From Chloroflexota bacterium (GTDB lineage: Bacteria; Chloroflexota; Dormibacteria; CF-121), in the NCBI GenBank assembly GCA_005882525.1, contig VBGO01000093.1, positions 1 through 8,137 of the forward strand: a stretch of DNA of 8,137 bases. The letters run 5' to 3'. Within the stretch, counting starts at the first letter, position 1. Every line of letters starts with the position of its first letter. This document shows, piece after piece, positions 1 to 5,975 of the stretch. The notes below the pieces were generated by a model. The model did not search any database. It was given only the letters and a program-made list of their open reading frames with translations, and was not told where the DNA came from. A program made the position numbers and the translations under genes.

Positions 1-586
1 GATGCCGACGCCGCCGTATATCAAGGAACGGCTGAGCGATCAGGGACGGTATCAGACGGTCTACGCGCGAGAGGAAGGGTCGGCAGCCGCGCCAACCGCT
101 GGGCTGCACTTCACGCCGGAGCTCCTGGCCGCCGTCGCCGGGCGCGGTGTGGAGGTGGCCTTTGTGACGCTGCACGTCGGTCTGGACACCTTTCGGCCGG
201 TGCGGGTCCAGGACCCGGCCCAGCACACCATCCATCGAGAGTGGTACCGAATCGATAACGCCTCGGCCCTGGCGATCAGTGAGACGAAGCGACACGGCAA
301 GCGGGTCGTCGCGGTGGGAACCACCTGCGTCCGGGTGCTGGAGAGTGCCGTGATCGAGGGTGGCGTTAAGGCGGGGGAGGGTTGGACGGGACTCTTGATC
401 CTGCCCGGCTATCGGTTTCGGGTGGTGGACGCGATGCTCACGAACTTTCATCTTCCGAAGAGCACGCTCCTGATGCTGGTCAGCGCCTTCGCGGGGCGCG
501 AGCGGGTCCTCGCGGCGTATGCGGAGGCGATCCAGCGGCGCTACCGCTTTTACAGCTTCGGTGACTGCATGTTGATTACGCCGTGA
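1..586 (+). CDS. queA: S-adenosylmethionine:tRNA ribosyltransferase-isomerase QueA (3' part; start lies upstream)
   Basis: QueA transfers and isomerises the ribosyl part of S-adenosylmethionine onto preQ1-modified tRNA, giving epoxyqueuosine in the wobble position of tRNAs with GUN anticodons. The visible 194 residues are the C-terminal part of a protein usually near 340 residues, so roughly 150 are missing off the left edge. The ATG at 2 is internal, because the family has a conserved PPYI segment here in mid-protein. Family signatures seen are YQTVYAREEGSAAAPTAGLH (residues 18-37 of the visible part), LHVGLDTFRPV, GTTCVRVLES, LTNFHLPKSTLLMLVSAFAG and the C-terminal YSFGDCMLI. The stop TGA (584-586) overlaps the GTG of tgt in a GTGA junction, so the two genes are very probably translationally coupled and act in the same pathway. 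The frame is intact. Assignment is very secure; only the 5' extent is unknown. Confidence 0.97.
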   Translation, partial: MPTPPYIKERLSDQGRYQTVYAREEGSAAAPTAGLHFTPELLAAVAGRGVEVAFVTLHVGLDTFRPVRVQDPAQHTIHREWYRIDNASALAISETKRHGKRVVAVGTTCVRVLESAVIEGGVKAGEGWTGLLILPGYRFRVVDAMLTNFHLPKSTLLMLVSAFAGRERVLAAYAEAIQRRYRFYSFGDCMLITP

Positions 587-1692
587 GCTTCGAGCTAGTG
601 GCGGAGGAAGGTGGGGCTCGGCGGGGGCGCCTGCAGACCGCCCACGGCACGATCGACACCCCGGCGTTCATGCCGGTCGGCACGCAGGCGACGGTCAAGG
701 CGCTCACCCCGGACGAAGTCCGGGAGCTGGGGGCGCAGGTCCTGCTGGGCAACACCTACCACCTCGCCCTCCGCCCCGGGGCGGACCGCATCGCCCGGCT
801 GGGCGGTCTGCACCGCTTCATGGGCTGGGAGGGCGCCATCCTGACGGACAGCGGCGGCTTCCAGGTGTTCAGTCTCGATCACCTGGTCAAGCTCTCGGAC
901 GAGGGGGCCACCTTCCGCTCGCATCTCGACGGCAGCGAACAGCGCTTCACGCCGGAGTCCGTGATGGCGATCCAGGGCCAGCTCGGCTCCGACATCGCGA
1001 TGGCCTTCGACCAGCCGGTCTCCTGGCCGGCAACCACCACGACGGCCCGCGCGGCCATGGAGCGAACGCACCGCTGGGCGGCTCGCTGCCTCGCGGCGGA
1101 GGCGGCACCCGGTCAGTCGCGCTTTGGCATCGTCCAGGGGGGATTCGATGACGACCTTCGGCGGGAGAGCGCGAACGTCCTGGGGGAACTGCCCTTTGAC
1201 GGCTTCGGCGTCGGCGGGCTGAGTCTCGGAGAACCGAAGGCGTTGACATATCGCTTGCTCTCGCTGCAGACGGCGATCCTGCCACGTCAGCGTCCGCGCT
1301 ACTTGATGGGCGTCGGCACGCCCGCCGACCTCGTCGAGGCGATCGCCCGCGGCATCGACATGTTCGACTGCGTGCTGCCCACCCGGATCGCCCGAAACGG
1401 ATCGATCCTGACCGGGGCCGGCCGGATCAACCTGCGCAACCGCCGGTTCATCGAGGATCAGAGCCCGCTGGACGAAGGGTGCGACTGCTACACCTGCGGG
1501 CGGTTCTCTCGAGCCTACCTTCGCCATCTCTTCATGGCCGGCGAAATCCTCGGCCACCGGCTGGCGTCGATCCACAACGTGCGGCTGCTGGTGCGACTCG
1601 TGGCGCAGATCCGCGAGGCCATTGGCACCGGCAGACTCGAGCCGACCATGGCGTCCCTGCGTGAGCAATGGGCGATCGCGCCACTCCCGTAA
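583..1692 (+). CDS. tgt: tRNA-guanine(34) transglycosylase
   Basis: Tgt exchanges guanine-34 of tRNA for the queuosine precursor preQ1, the step before QueA. The 369-residue length is normal. Key residues are present: D89 in TDSGGFQVFSL (general base), D143, Q185-G186-G187 in GIVQGGF, G211-G212-L213 in GVGGLSLGEPK, and the nucleophile D262 in FDCVLPTRIARNG. The zinc site is C300, C302, C305 and H331, in the spacing expected of the family. The GTG start at 583 overlaps the queA stop and gives the expected MSFELVAEEGGARRG N-terminus. There is no clear Shine-Dalgarno sequence before it, so coupling to queA is the likely way it is initiated. One oddity is that the substrate-pocket segment, usually FDECTPYPA in bacteria, reads FDQPVSWPA here (residues 142-150), so the Cys that lines the preQ1 pocket is replaced by Pro145. 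Confidence 0.97.
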   Translation: MSFELVAEEGGARRGRLQTAHGTIDTPAFMPVGTQATVKALTPDEVRELGAQVLLGNTYHLALRPGADRIARLGGLHRFMGWEGAILTDSGGFQVFSLDHLVKLSDEGATFRSHLDGSEQRFTPESVMAIQGQLGSDIAMAFDQPVSWPATTTTARAAMERTHRWAARCLAAEAAPGQSRFGIVQGGFDDDLRRESANVLGELPFDGFGVGGLSLGEPKALTYRLLSLQTAILPRQRPRYLMGVGTPADLVEAIARGIDMFDCVLPTRIARNGSILTGAGRINLRNRRFIEDQSPLDEGCDCYTCGRFSRAYLRHLFMAGEILGHRLASIHNVRLLVRLVAQIREAIGTGRLEPTMASLREQWAIAPLP

Positions 1693-1722
1693 GGCTTTAA
1701 GAGTTTCTCATCGGGGCTCACC

Positions 1723-1728
1723 TATACT
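1723..1728 (+). promoter_or_regulatory. Putative -10 element of a secD promoter (leaderless or nearly leaderless transcript)
   Basis: TATACT lies in the 45-base tgt-secD gap, a good sigma-70-type -10 hexamer. No convincing -35 is seen at 16-19 bases upstream. Nine bases separate it from the secD ATG, so initiation at the usual distance would give a 5' leader of only about 0-5 bases. There is no Shine-Dalgarno sequence in TTCCCTCGC before the ATG, which fits leaderless initiation. The same TATACT-N9-start arrangement recurs at 4027. This is inference from sequence alone. Confidence 0.55.
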
Positions 1729-1737
1729 TTCCCTCGC

Positions 1738-3141
1738 ATGCGCGTCGATCGTCGACTCCTGGCACTGATTGCCGTCGTCGCCGTGATTGCCCTCTTCATC
1801 GACGGCTTCGCCTACGTCTACCGGCTGGCGACCAGCCAGCCGCTAACCGGCCCGATCCACGGCATCCCAACGCTCTCCATCCCATTCCTGGGATTTGAGC
1901 AGCAGGTCTATGTGCACAAGGGGTTGGACCTTCAGGGCGGGACACACCTTGAACTGGAAATCACCAACGTGCGTTCCGGCACACCCGTTCCGGAGGCGCG
2001 CAACATCGCGGTGGCGATCATCGAGCGGCGGGTGAACAGCAGCGGCTACGCCGAGTCCGTGGTTCGTCCTGAGGGCGCCAACCGGATCATCGTCGAGCTG
2101 CCCGGCGTCAACCTGGAACAGGCCAAGCAGATCCTGGGCAAGACCTCGTATCTGCGGATCTTTAAGTGGGAGCCCGGGACGCCCGACGCCGCGACGCTCC
2201 AGGACCTGAAGCCGACCGATGCCCAGAAGTATCCGGGCTACAAGCCGGTCTTCACCGGCATCGACGGCAGCATGATCACCAACGCCAGCCGCTCGACCGA
2301 CCAGACCACCAACCTGCCCGACGTCAACATCTCCTTCAATTCGAAGGGCAGCGACCTCTTTTGTGCCTTCACGCGCGACCGCGTCACGCACCCGCAAGGT
2401 GACCCGCAGAACAAGCTCGCGATCTTCATCGACAAGGATCTGGTCGAGGACGCCAACGTCATCAGCGAGATCTGCGGTGGCAGCGGGATCATCACCGGTG
2501 GCTTCACCCCGGCTAGCGCCCAGGCTCTTGCCATTCAACTCAGCTCCGGTGCCCTGCCGGGCACCGTCTCGATTGCCTCGGCCACCGAGGTGGGCGCCAC
2601 CCTGGGTGCCTCGACGGTCAAGCTGAGCCTGCTGGCCGGTGCCTTTGGATTGGCGATCGTCATCCTGTTCATGCTCTTCTACTACCGGCTGCCGGGTGTT
2701 GTGGCCAGCATCGCGTTGCTCCTCTATGCCGGCATCGCGCTGGCCATCTTCAAGCTCTTCGGCATCACGCTGACACTCGCGGGTCTCGCCGGCTTCATCC
2801 TCTCGATCGGTATGGCGGTCGACGCCAACGTGCTGATCTTCGAACGTGTCAAGGAAGAGCTGCGTGCCGGCCGCACGCTCGGGGCGGCGATGGAAGCCGG
2901 CGTCCACCGCGCCTGGCCGGCGATCCGCGATTCCAACATCTCGACGCTGATTACCTGCTTCGTCCTGTACTTCTTTGGCGCCCCGCTGATCAAAGGCTTC
3001 GCGATCACGCTCGCGATCGGTGTGGCGGTCAGTATGTTCTCGGCCATCGTCACCACCCAGCAGTTCCTGCAGATCGTTGCCGGCCTCAAGCCGACCCGCC
3101 GGCTGGCGTTCTACGGCGTGTCGGCGCCCAAGGCGGCGTAA
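1738..3141 (+). CDS. secD: Protein translocase subunit SecD
   Basis: SecD pairs with SecF in the membrane next to SecYEG and uses the ion gradient to pull exported proteins forward. The 467 residues show an N-terminal membrane helix (about 7-28), then the conserved GLDLQGG motif (62-68), the P1/head region with NIAVAIIERRVNSSGYAE and VELPGV, and a C-terminal block of about five membrane helices from residue 297. The latter includes GMAVDANVLIFERVKEELR (358-376), the family's proton-pathway signature, and RDSNISTLIT. The ATG at 1738 gives a normal positively charged N-terminus before the first helix. No Shine-Dalgarno sequence precedes it; a TATACT nine bases upstream suggests a leaderless message. 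It is followed after ten bases by secF. YajC, often encoded between tgt and secD, is absent here. Confidence 0.96.
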   Translation: MRVDRRLLALIAVVAVIALFIDGFAYVYRLATSQPLTGPIHGIPTLSIPFLGFEQQVYVHKGLDLQGGTHLELEITNVRSGTPVPEARNIAVAIIERRVNSSGYAESVVRPEGANRIIVELPGVNLEQAKQILGKTSYLRIFKWEPGTPDAATLQDLKPTDAQKYPGYKPVFTGIDGSMITNASRSTDQTTNLPDVNISFNSKGSDLFCAFTRDRVTHPQGDPQNKLAIFIDKDLVEDANVISEICGGSGIITGGFTPASAQALAIQLSSGALPGTVSIASATEVGATLGASTVKLSLLAGAFGLAIVILFMLFYYRLPGVVASIALLLYAGIALAIFKLFGITLTLAGLAGFILSIGMAVDANVLIFERVKEELRAGRTLGAAMEAGVHRAWPAIRDSNISTLITCFVLYFFGAPLIKGFAITLAIGVAVSMFSAIVTTQQFLQIVAGLKPTRRLAFYGVSAPKAA

Positions 3142-3146
3142 AGGGA
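3141..3146 (+). promoter_or_regulatory. Shine-Dalgarno sequence of secF
   Basis: AAGGGA overlaps the last base of the secD stop codon and lies five bases before the secF ATG. It decides the start of secF at 3152 against the longer reading frame that opens inside secD. Confidence 0.75.
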
Positions 3147-3151
3147 CTGCA

Positions 3152-4021
3152 ATGAATATCGTCGGACGCCGCAACTGGTACTTCCTGCTCTCGCTGGCGA
3201 TCATCCTGCCCGGGATGATCTCGATGGCGGTCTTCGGCTTCCGGCTCGGGATCGACTTCGCCGGCGGCGACCAGTACAACCTGGCCTTCACGAAGCCCGT
3301 CCAAGCCACGGCCGTCCAGAAGGAGATGGACACCTTCAACGTGGAGGCGACCGTGCAGCAGGCCGGCTCGAACGGCGTGCTGGTCACGACCAAGCCGCTC
3401 TCGTTGGCGCAGGAGACGACGATCCGCGCCGACTTGGCCAAGAAGTTCCCGCTCGACCCGTCCCGGTCGAGCTACGCTCAGGTGGGACCGACGATCGCCC
3501 GTGAGCTCGTCGTCGGAGCGGGTGGCCTGATCGCGATCGCGTCCATCCTGATCGTCATGTACCTCAGCTTCCGCTTCAACTACAAGTTCGCGGTGTGCGC
3601 CATCCTCGCGCTGTTGCACGACGTCTTCGTCCTGACCGGGGTCTACTCGATCCTGGGCAAGGTCTTCAACCTGCCCCTCGGGGAGATCAATACCCTGTTC
3701 GTGACCGCGGTCCTCACGGTCATCGGTTTCTCAGTCCACGACACGATCGTTATCTTCGACCGGATCCGGGAGAACCTGCGGCAGGCGAGCCGCCTGACCT
3801 TCGAGCAGAACGTCAACTTGAGCATCATCCAATCGCTCGCCCGCTCGCTGAACACCTCGATGACCGTGGTCTTCGTGCTGGTCGCGCTGTTTCTGATCTC
3901 CCCAACGAACATCAAAGGCTTCACCCTGGCACTGTTGATCGGCATCGTCAGCGGAACCTACTCATCGATTTTCAATGCGAGCCCGCTGCTCGTCGTCTGG
4001 CGCCGGCTCGACCCGCGCTAG
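3152..4021 (+). CDS. secF: Protein translocase subunit SecF
   Basis: SecF is the partner of SecD in the Sec accessory motor in the cytoplasmic membrane. The protein of 289 residues has a first membrane helix (about 9-30) and the GIDFAGG motif (33-39), equivalent to the usual GIDF(S/T)GG. A short periplasmic region follows, then VGPTIARELV (111-120) and five further hydrophobic segments, with LLHD (154-157) and IGFSVHDTIVIFDRIREN (191-208) as clear family signatures. The ATG at 3152 was chosen because AAGGGA (3141-3146) lies five bases before it and the N-terminus MNIVGRRNWYFLL matches the family; an upstream in-frame ATG at 3020 lies inside secD and is rejected. The secD stop is ten bases away, so the pair is co-transcribed. 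Its TAG stop sits within a small inverted repeat (4012-4025). Confidence 0.96.
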   Translation: MNIVGRRNWYFLLSLAIILPGMISMAVFGFRLGIDFAGGDQYNLAFTKPVQATAVQKEMDTFNVEATVQQAGSNGVLVTTKPLSLAQETTIRADLAKKFPLDPSRSSYAQVGPTIARELVVGAGGLIAIASILIVMYLSFRFNYKFAVCAILALLHDVFVLTGVYSILGKVFNLPLGEINTLFVTAVLTVIGFSVHDTIVIFDRIRENLRQASRLTFEQNVNLSIIQSLARSLNTSMTVVFVLVALFLISPTNIKGFTLALLIGIVSGTYSSIFNASPLLVVWRRLDPR

Positions 4022-4025
4022 CGGG
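4012..4025 (+). repeat. Small inverted repeat over the secF stop codon
   Basis: CCCGC-GCTA-GCGGG is a perfect 5+5 base inverted repeat that contains the secF TAG. It ends one base before the TATACT at 4027. It lacks a T-run, so it is not a standard terminator. It could be a weak hairpin at the end of the secDF message or an operator-like site next to the rimP promoter; chance in GC-rich DNA is also possible. Confidence 0.4.
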
Positions 4026-4026
4026 C

Positions 4027-4032
4027 TATACT
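4027..4032 (+). promoter_or_regulatory. Putative -10 element of the rimP-nusA-ylxR-infB promoter
   Basis: TATACT lies six bases after the secF stop, identical in sequence to the element before secD. No good -35 is seen at standard spacing. Transcription from it would begin at about 4037-4042, at or next to a GTG at 4042, and would place the terminator hairpin at 4065-4087 in the 5' leader. The presence of a terminator between this site and rimP makes a promoter here sensible for an attenuated operon. Confidence 0.6.
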
Positions 4033-4041
4033 CAGGCACAA

Positions 4042-4089
4042 GTGAATACGATGCTTGCACTGCGGGGCCGTCGGCCCTTTTTCTTTTAA
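4042..4089 (+). CDS. Possible 15-codon leader peptide upstream of rimP
   Basis: A GTG at 4042, nine bases after a TATACT, opens a 15-codon frame (VNTMLALRGRRPFFF) that ends in TAA at 4087-4089. An in-frame ATG at 4051 is an alternative start. The codons for GRRPFFF are exactly the terminator stem and T-run, so a translating ribosome would sit on the hairpin. The stop is two bases before the rimP GTG, allowing reinitiation. There is no Shine-Dalgarno sequence; leaderless initiation is assumed. No homology is claimed for the peptide. The frame may be fortuitous; the case rests on its placement. Confidence 0.4.
   Translation: MNTMLALRGRRPFFF
4064..4087 (+). terminator. Rho-independent terminator / attenuator in the rimP leader
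   Basis: GGGCC (4065-4069) pairs with GGCCC (4073-4077) around a GTC loop, with a possible extra G-U pair (4064 with 4078), followed by TTTTTCTTTT (4078-4087). This is a textbook intrinsic terminator. It lies downstream of the TATACT at 4027 and just before rimP, so it can end secF transcripts and also act as an attenuator for the rimP-nusA-infB operon. Terminators in this position are known in other bacteria, for instance the NusA-dependent one before the Bacillus subtilis operon; similar control here is inference. Confidence 0.8.
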
Positions 4090-4091
4090 GG

Positions 4092-4580
4092 GTGTCCGCA
4101 CCAACCACGACTCAGCTGACTCGCATCCGCGAGTTGTTTCAGCCCACACTCAACTTCCTTGGTTACGAGTTGTACGATCTGGCCTTGACGGGATCGGGAG
4201 GCCACACCACGCTGCGGGTGCAGATCGACCGGCCACAAGGCGTCACGCTCGACGATTGCGAGCGGGTCAGCAAATCGTTGAGCGCGCTGCTCGACCAGGC
4301 GGATCCATTGCCCACCCGCTATGACCTCGAGGTTTCGTCGCCCGGTGCGGAGCGACCGCTGCGCAACCTCGACGAGTACCGGCGCTTCATCGGCCGGCGT
4401 GCGAATGTCCGCTATCGCCTCGGTGAGAGCGAGCAGGTCGCCGAGGGCCGGCTGATCGCGGTGGTGTCCGAGGAGATGATCGAGCTGCAGCTGGGCGAGG
4501 GCAAACATAAGAAGATCGCGGCGATCCCGCTGGCGGACATCCTGTCCGCCCGGCTGGCGGTCGACCTCTCCCGCCACTAA
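4092..4580 (+). CDS. rimP: Ribosome maturation factor RimP
   Basis: RimP binds the free 30S subunit and helps its late assembly. The 162-residue product is of normal length. It has the N-terminal alpha/beta domain with LNFLGYELYDLAL (20-32), LRVQIDRPQGVTLDDCERVS (41-60) and the hallmark YDLEVSSPGAERPL (77-90), then the C-terminal beta-barrel with GRRANVRYRL and IPLADILSARLAVDL. GTG at 4092 is the first start after the terminator, and the family N-terminus aligns with it. AAGG directly touches the GTG, too close for a normal Shine-Dalgarno sequence, so reinitiation from the leader ORF that stops two bases upstream is possible. Its TAA overlaps the nusA ATG (TAATG), indicating coupling. The frame stays open further upstream, but that part crosses the terminator and secF and is not plausible. 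Confidence 0.94.
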   Translation: MSAPTTTQLTRIRELFQPTLNFLGYELYDLALTGSGGHTTLRVQIDRPQGVTLDDCERVSKSLSALLDQADPLPTRYDLEVSSPGAERPLRNLDEYRRFIGRRANVRYRLGESEQVAEGRLIAVVSEEMIELQLGEGKHKKIAAIPLADILSARLAVDLSRH

Positions 4581-5683
4581 TGCTCAAGTCGGATTTCCTC
4601 AAGGCGCTCGACCAGGTCCAGGAAGAAAAGGGGATCTCCAAGCAGTCGCTGCTGGCCTTGATGGAGACGGCGCTGGCCACCGCATACCGGCGCGCCTTCA
4701 ATCCGTCGGAGGGCATTCGGGTGCATGTCGACCCGGATACCGCGCAAATCGCGATCTTCGGCCGGCGCCGGGTGGTGGATGCCGTCACGGACCCGGCGAC
4801 CGAGATCGGCCTGGAGGAGGCCCGCCAGCTCGGGGATGCGTCGCTGGGCGACATGGTCGACGTCCCGCTCCCAACCGACGATTTCGCGCGGCTGGCCGCC
4901 CAGATCAGCAAGCAGGTGGTGTTCCAGCGGCTGCGGGACGCGGAGAAGGACCAGGTGCTCAAGGATGTCCTCGAGCACAAGGGCGAGATGGTGAGCGGCA
5001 TCGTCGAGCGGGTCGCGGAACGCCCCGACGGCAACACCATCTACCTGGAGCTGGGCAAGGCCGAGGGCGTACTGCCACCCGAGGAGCAGATTCCGGAGGA
5101 GACGGTCCGACTCGGCCAGCACCTGAAAGTCCTGTTGCTCGAGGAGCGCAAGCGGAGCCGCGGGGCGCAGGTGGTGGTCTCACGCGCCCACAAGGCGCTC
5201 GTCCGGCGCCTGCTGGAGTTCGAGATCCCGGAATTGACCTCGGGAGCGGTCGTGATCCGGGCGCTGGCGCGCGAGCCCGGCGTCCGAAGCAAGGTGGCGG
5301 TTTCGGCCAACCAGGACGGCATCGATCCGGTTGGGGCCTGCGTCGGTCCGCGTGGGGTGCGCATCCGCAGCGTCGTCGGCGAGCTGGGCTCGGAGCGCGT
5401 CGATATCATCCCCTGGGCCGACGAGCCGTCCCAGCTGGTGGCCAACGCGCTGAGCCCGGCCCAGGTCCTGAGTGTCGAGATCGACCGGGAATCGCGCACC
5501 GCGACCGCCCATGTTCCAGAAAACCAGCTCTCCCTGGCGATCGGCAAGGACGGGCAAAACGCCCGGCTGGCGGCCAAGCTGACCGGCTGGCGGATCGACA
5601 TCAAGCCCTCGGCGGAAGGAGAGGGCCCCCACCCTGACCCTCCCCCGCAGGCGGGGGAGGGAAATCGCGCTGCCGCGGACTGA
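4580..5683 (+). CDS. nusA: Transcription termination/antitermination protein NusA
   Basis: NusA binds RNA polymerase and modulates pausing, termination and antitermination. The 367 residues contain the polymerase-binding N-terminal domain (about 1-125; MLKSDFLKALDQVQEEKGIS at the start), an S1 domain (about 134-200; GEMVSGIVERV, YLELGKAEGVLPPEEQ), KH1 with GACVGPRGVRI (252-262) and KH2 with LAIGKDGQNARLAAKLTGW (319-337). It lacks the C-terminal acidic repeats of proteobacterial NusA, as in Gram-positives and relatives. The ATG at 4580 overlaps the rimP stop by one base. The natural domain ends near residue 343 (DIKPS). The last 22 or so residues, rich in Gly, Pro and Glu, are encoded by a REP-like palindrome and look like a late addition. 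The stop lies within ylxR, so nusA and ylxR overlap. Confidence 0.96.
   Translation: MLKSDFLKALDQVQEEKGISKQSLLALMETALATAYRRAFNPSEGIRVHVDPDTAQIAIFGRRRVVDAVTDPATEIGLEEARQLGDASLGDMVDVPLPTDDFARLAAQISKQVVFQRLRDAEKDQVLKDVLEHKGEMVSGIVERVAERPDGNTIYLELGKAEGVLPPEEQIPEETVRLGQHLKVLLLEERKRSRGAQVVVSRAHKALVRRLLEFEIPELTSGAVVIRALAREPGVRSKVAVSANQDGIDPVGACVGPRGVRIRSVVGELGSERVDIIPWADEPSQLVANALSPAQVLSVEIDRESRTATAHVPENQLSLAIGKDGQNARLAAKLTGWRIDIKPSAEGEGPHPDPPPQAGEGNRAAAD
5620..5664 (+). repeat. REP-like palindromic element inside the nusA 3' end
   Basis: The core is a perfect 11+11 base palindrome: CCCTCCCCCGC (5638-5648), a two-base AG spacer, then GCGGGGGAGGG (5651-5661). It is preceded by GAGGGCCCCCACCCTGACCC (5621-5640). 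This resembles the CACCCT-AACCCTC-CCC type of repetitive extragenic palindrome widely scattered in bacterial genomes. The three telltale translations are all present: GPHPDPPPQAGEG forward, and SLPRLRGRVRVGA and PPPPAGEGQGGG on the reverse strand. Here it is not extragenic but is read as the NusA tail. Only one copy is in this window, so repetition in the genome is inferred from the resemblance. The G-rich right arm also looks like a Shine-Dalgarno sequence for ylxR. Confidence 0.75.
5656..5661 (+). promoter_or_regulatory. Candidate Shine-Dalgarno sequence of ylxR, within the palindrome arm
   Basis: GGAGGG is a strong anti-16S match and ends eight bases before the CTG at 5670, an ideal distance. 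It is part of the right arm of the 11-base palindrome, so in RNA it would be paired unless a ribosome translating nusA opens the hairpin. That would couple ylxR translation to nusA. Function is inferred. Confidence 0.5.
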
Positions 5684-5924
5684 GCCGCTTCGCACCTGCG
5701 TCGGGTGCCGTCAGGTCAAAGCGCGCTCGGAACTGCACCGGCTTGCCCTGGTCGAGGGGGTCGTCATCGTCGACCCGCGCCGGTTGGCGGGTCGCAGCGC
5801 CTATCTCTGCCGTGATCGCGGCTGCTGGGAGAAGGCGGAGAAACGGCGGGCGCTGGATCGGGCCCTCGAGCAGCACCTCACGGCCCACGATTGGGAGCGG
5901 CTCCGTCAGGGAATACTGATTTGA
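5670..5924 (+). CDS. ylxR: YlxR/RnpM family RNA-binding protein, non-canonical start
   Basis: YlxR (RnpM) is a small nucleic-acid-binding protein of the nusA-infB operon, reported as an RNase P modulator in Bacillus subtilis. The product of about 84 residues has the family core PLRTCVGCRQVKARSELHRL (6-25) and GRSAYLCRDRGCWEKAEKRR (41-60). C10, C13, C47 and C52 form a CxxC plus Cx4C arrangement. The frame is open from 5583, but there is no ATG, GTG or TTG before PLRTC. CTG at 5670 gives a natural N-terminus (MPRTEPLRTC) and lies eight bases after GGAGGG; ATC at 5664 is a less well spaced alternative. Standard gene callers would miss or truncate it. It overlaps the nusA 3' end by 14 bases. The identity of the family is secure; the start is not. 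Confidence 0.85.
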   Translation: MPRTEPLRTCVGCRQVKARSELHRLALVEGVVIVDPRRLAGRSAYLCRDRGCWEKAEKRRALDRALEQHLTAHDWERLRQGILI

Positions 5925-5946
5925 GCGCCTCACCTGGCAAAGGCGC
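5925..5946 (+). repeat. Hairpin just after ylxR
   Basis: GCGCCT (5925-5930) and AGGCGC (5941-5946) are perfect inverted repeats around a ten-base loop, beginning immediately after the ylxR TGA. No T-run follows, so it is not a classical terminator. It may be an RNA hairpin in the 67-base ylxR-infB gap. Confidence 0.4.
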
Positions 5947-5954
5947 AGTCACGC

Positions 5955-5960
5955 TATCAT
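5955..5960 (+). promoter_or_regulatory. Weak -10-like element before infB
   Basis: TATCAT in CGCTATCATTG resembles the TATACT elements before secD and rimP but is a poorer match, and no -35 is visible. It could give infB its own transcript, starting near 5967-5970. The evidence is thin. Confidence 0.25.
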
Positions 5961-5975
5961 TGCCAGTTGAATTGC

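Noticed and set aside
595..1668. 357-residue open frame on the reverse strand across tgt
   Set aside because: Antisense shadow of tgt; no domain, and it spans almost exactly the coding region of the sense gene.
1701..1720. Possible terminator after tgt (GAGTTTCTC and following)
   Set aside because: Only three-base arms and no T-run after a GC stem; not a terminator.
3020..3151. Upstream extension of secF into secD
   Set aside because: The extension is Arg/Ser-rich sequence from the secD frame, and a good Shine-Dalgarno sequence plus a family-like N-terminus point to ATG 3152.
1843..3441. 532-residue open frame on the reverse strand across secD and secF
   Set aside because: It mirrors the well-conserved secD/secF coding sequence, has low complexity rich in Arg, Asp, Gly and Glu, and shows no recognisable domain. 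Long antisense frames are expected in GC-rich genes.
3595..4089. 164-residue frame across the secF 3' half ending in GRRPFFF
   Set aside because: Nearly all of it is an out-of-frame shadow of secF. Only the last 15 codons after the TATACT are considered, as a possible leader peptide.
3975..4091. Upstream extension of rimP from an ATG inside secF
   Set aside because: It would cross the terminator and overlap secF; family alignment begins at the GTG at 4092.
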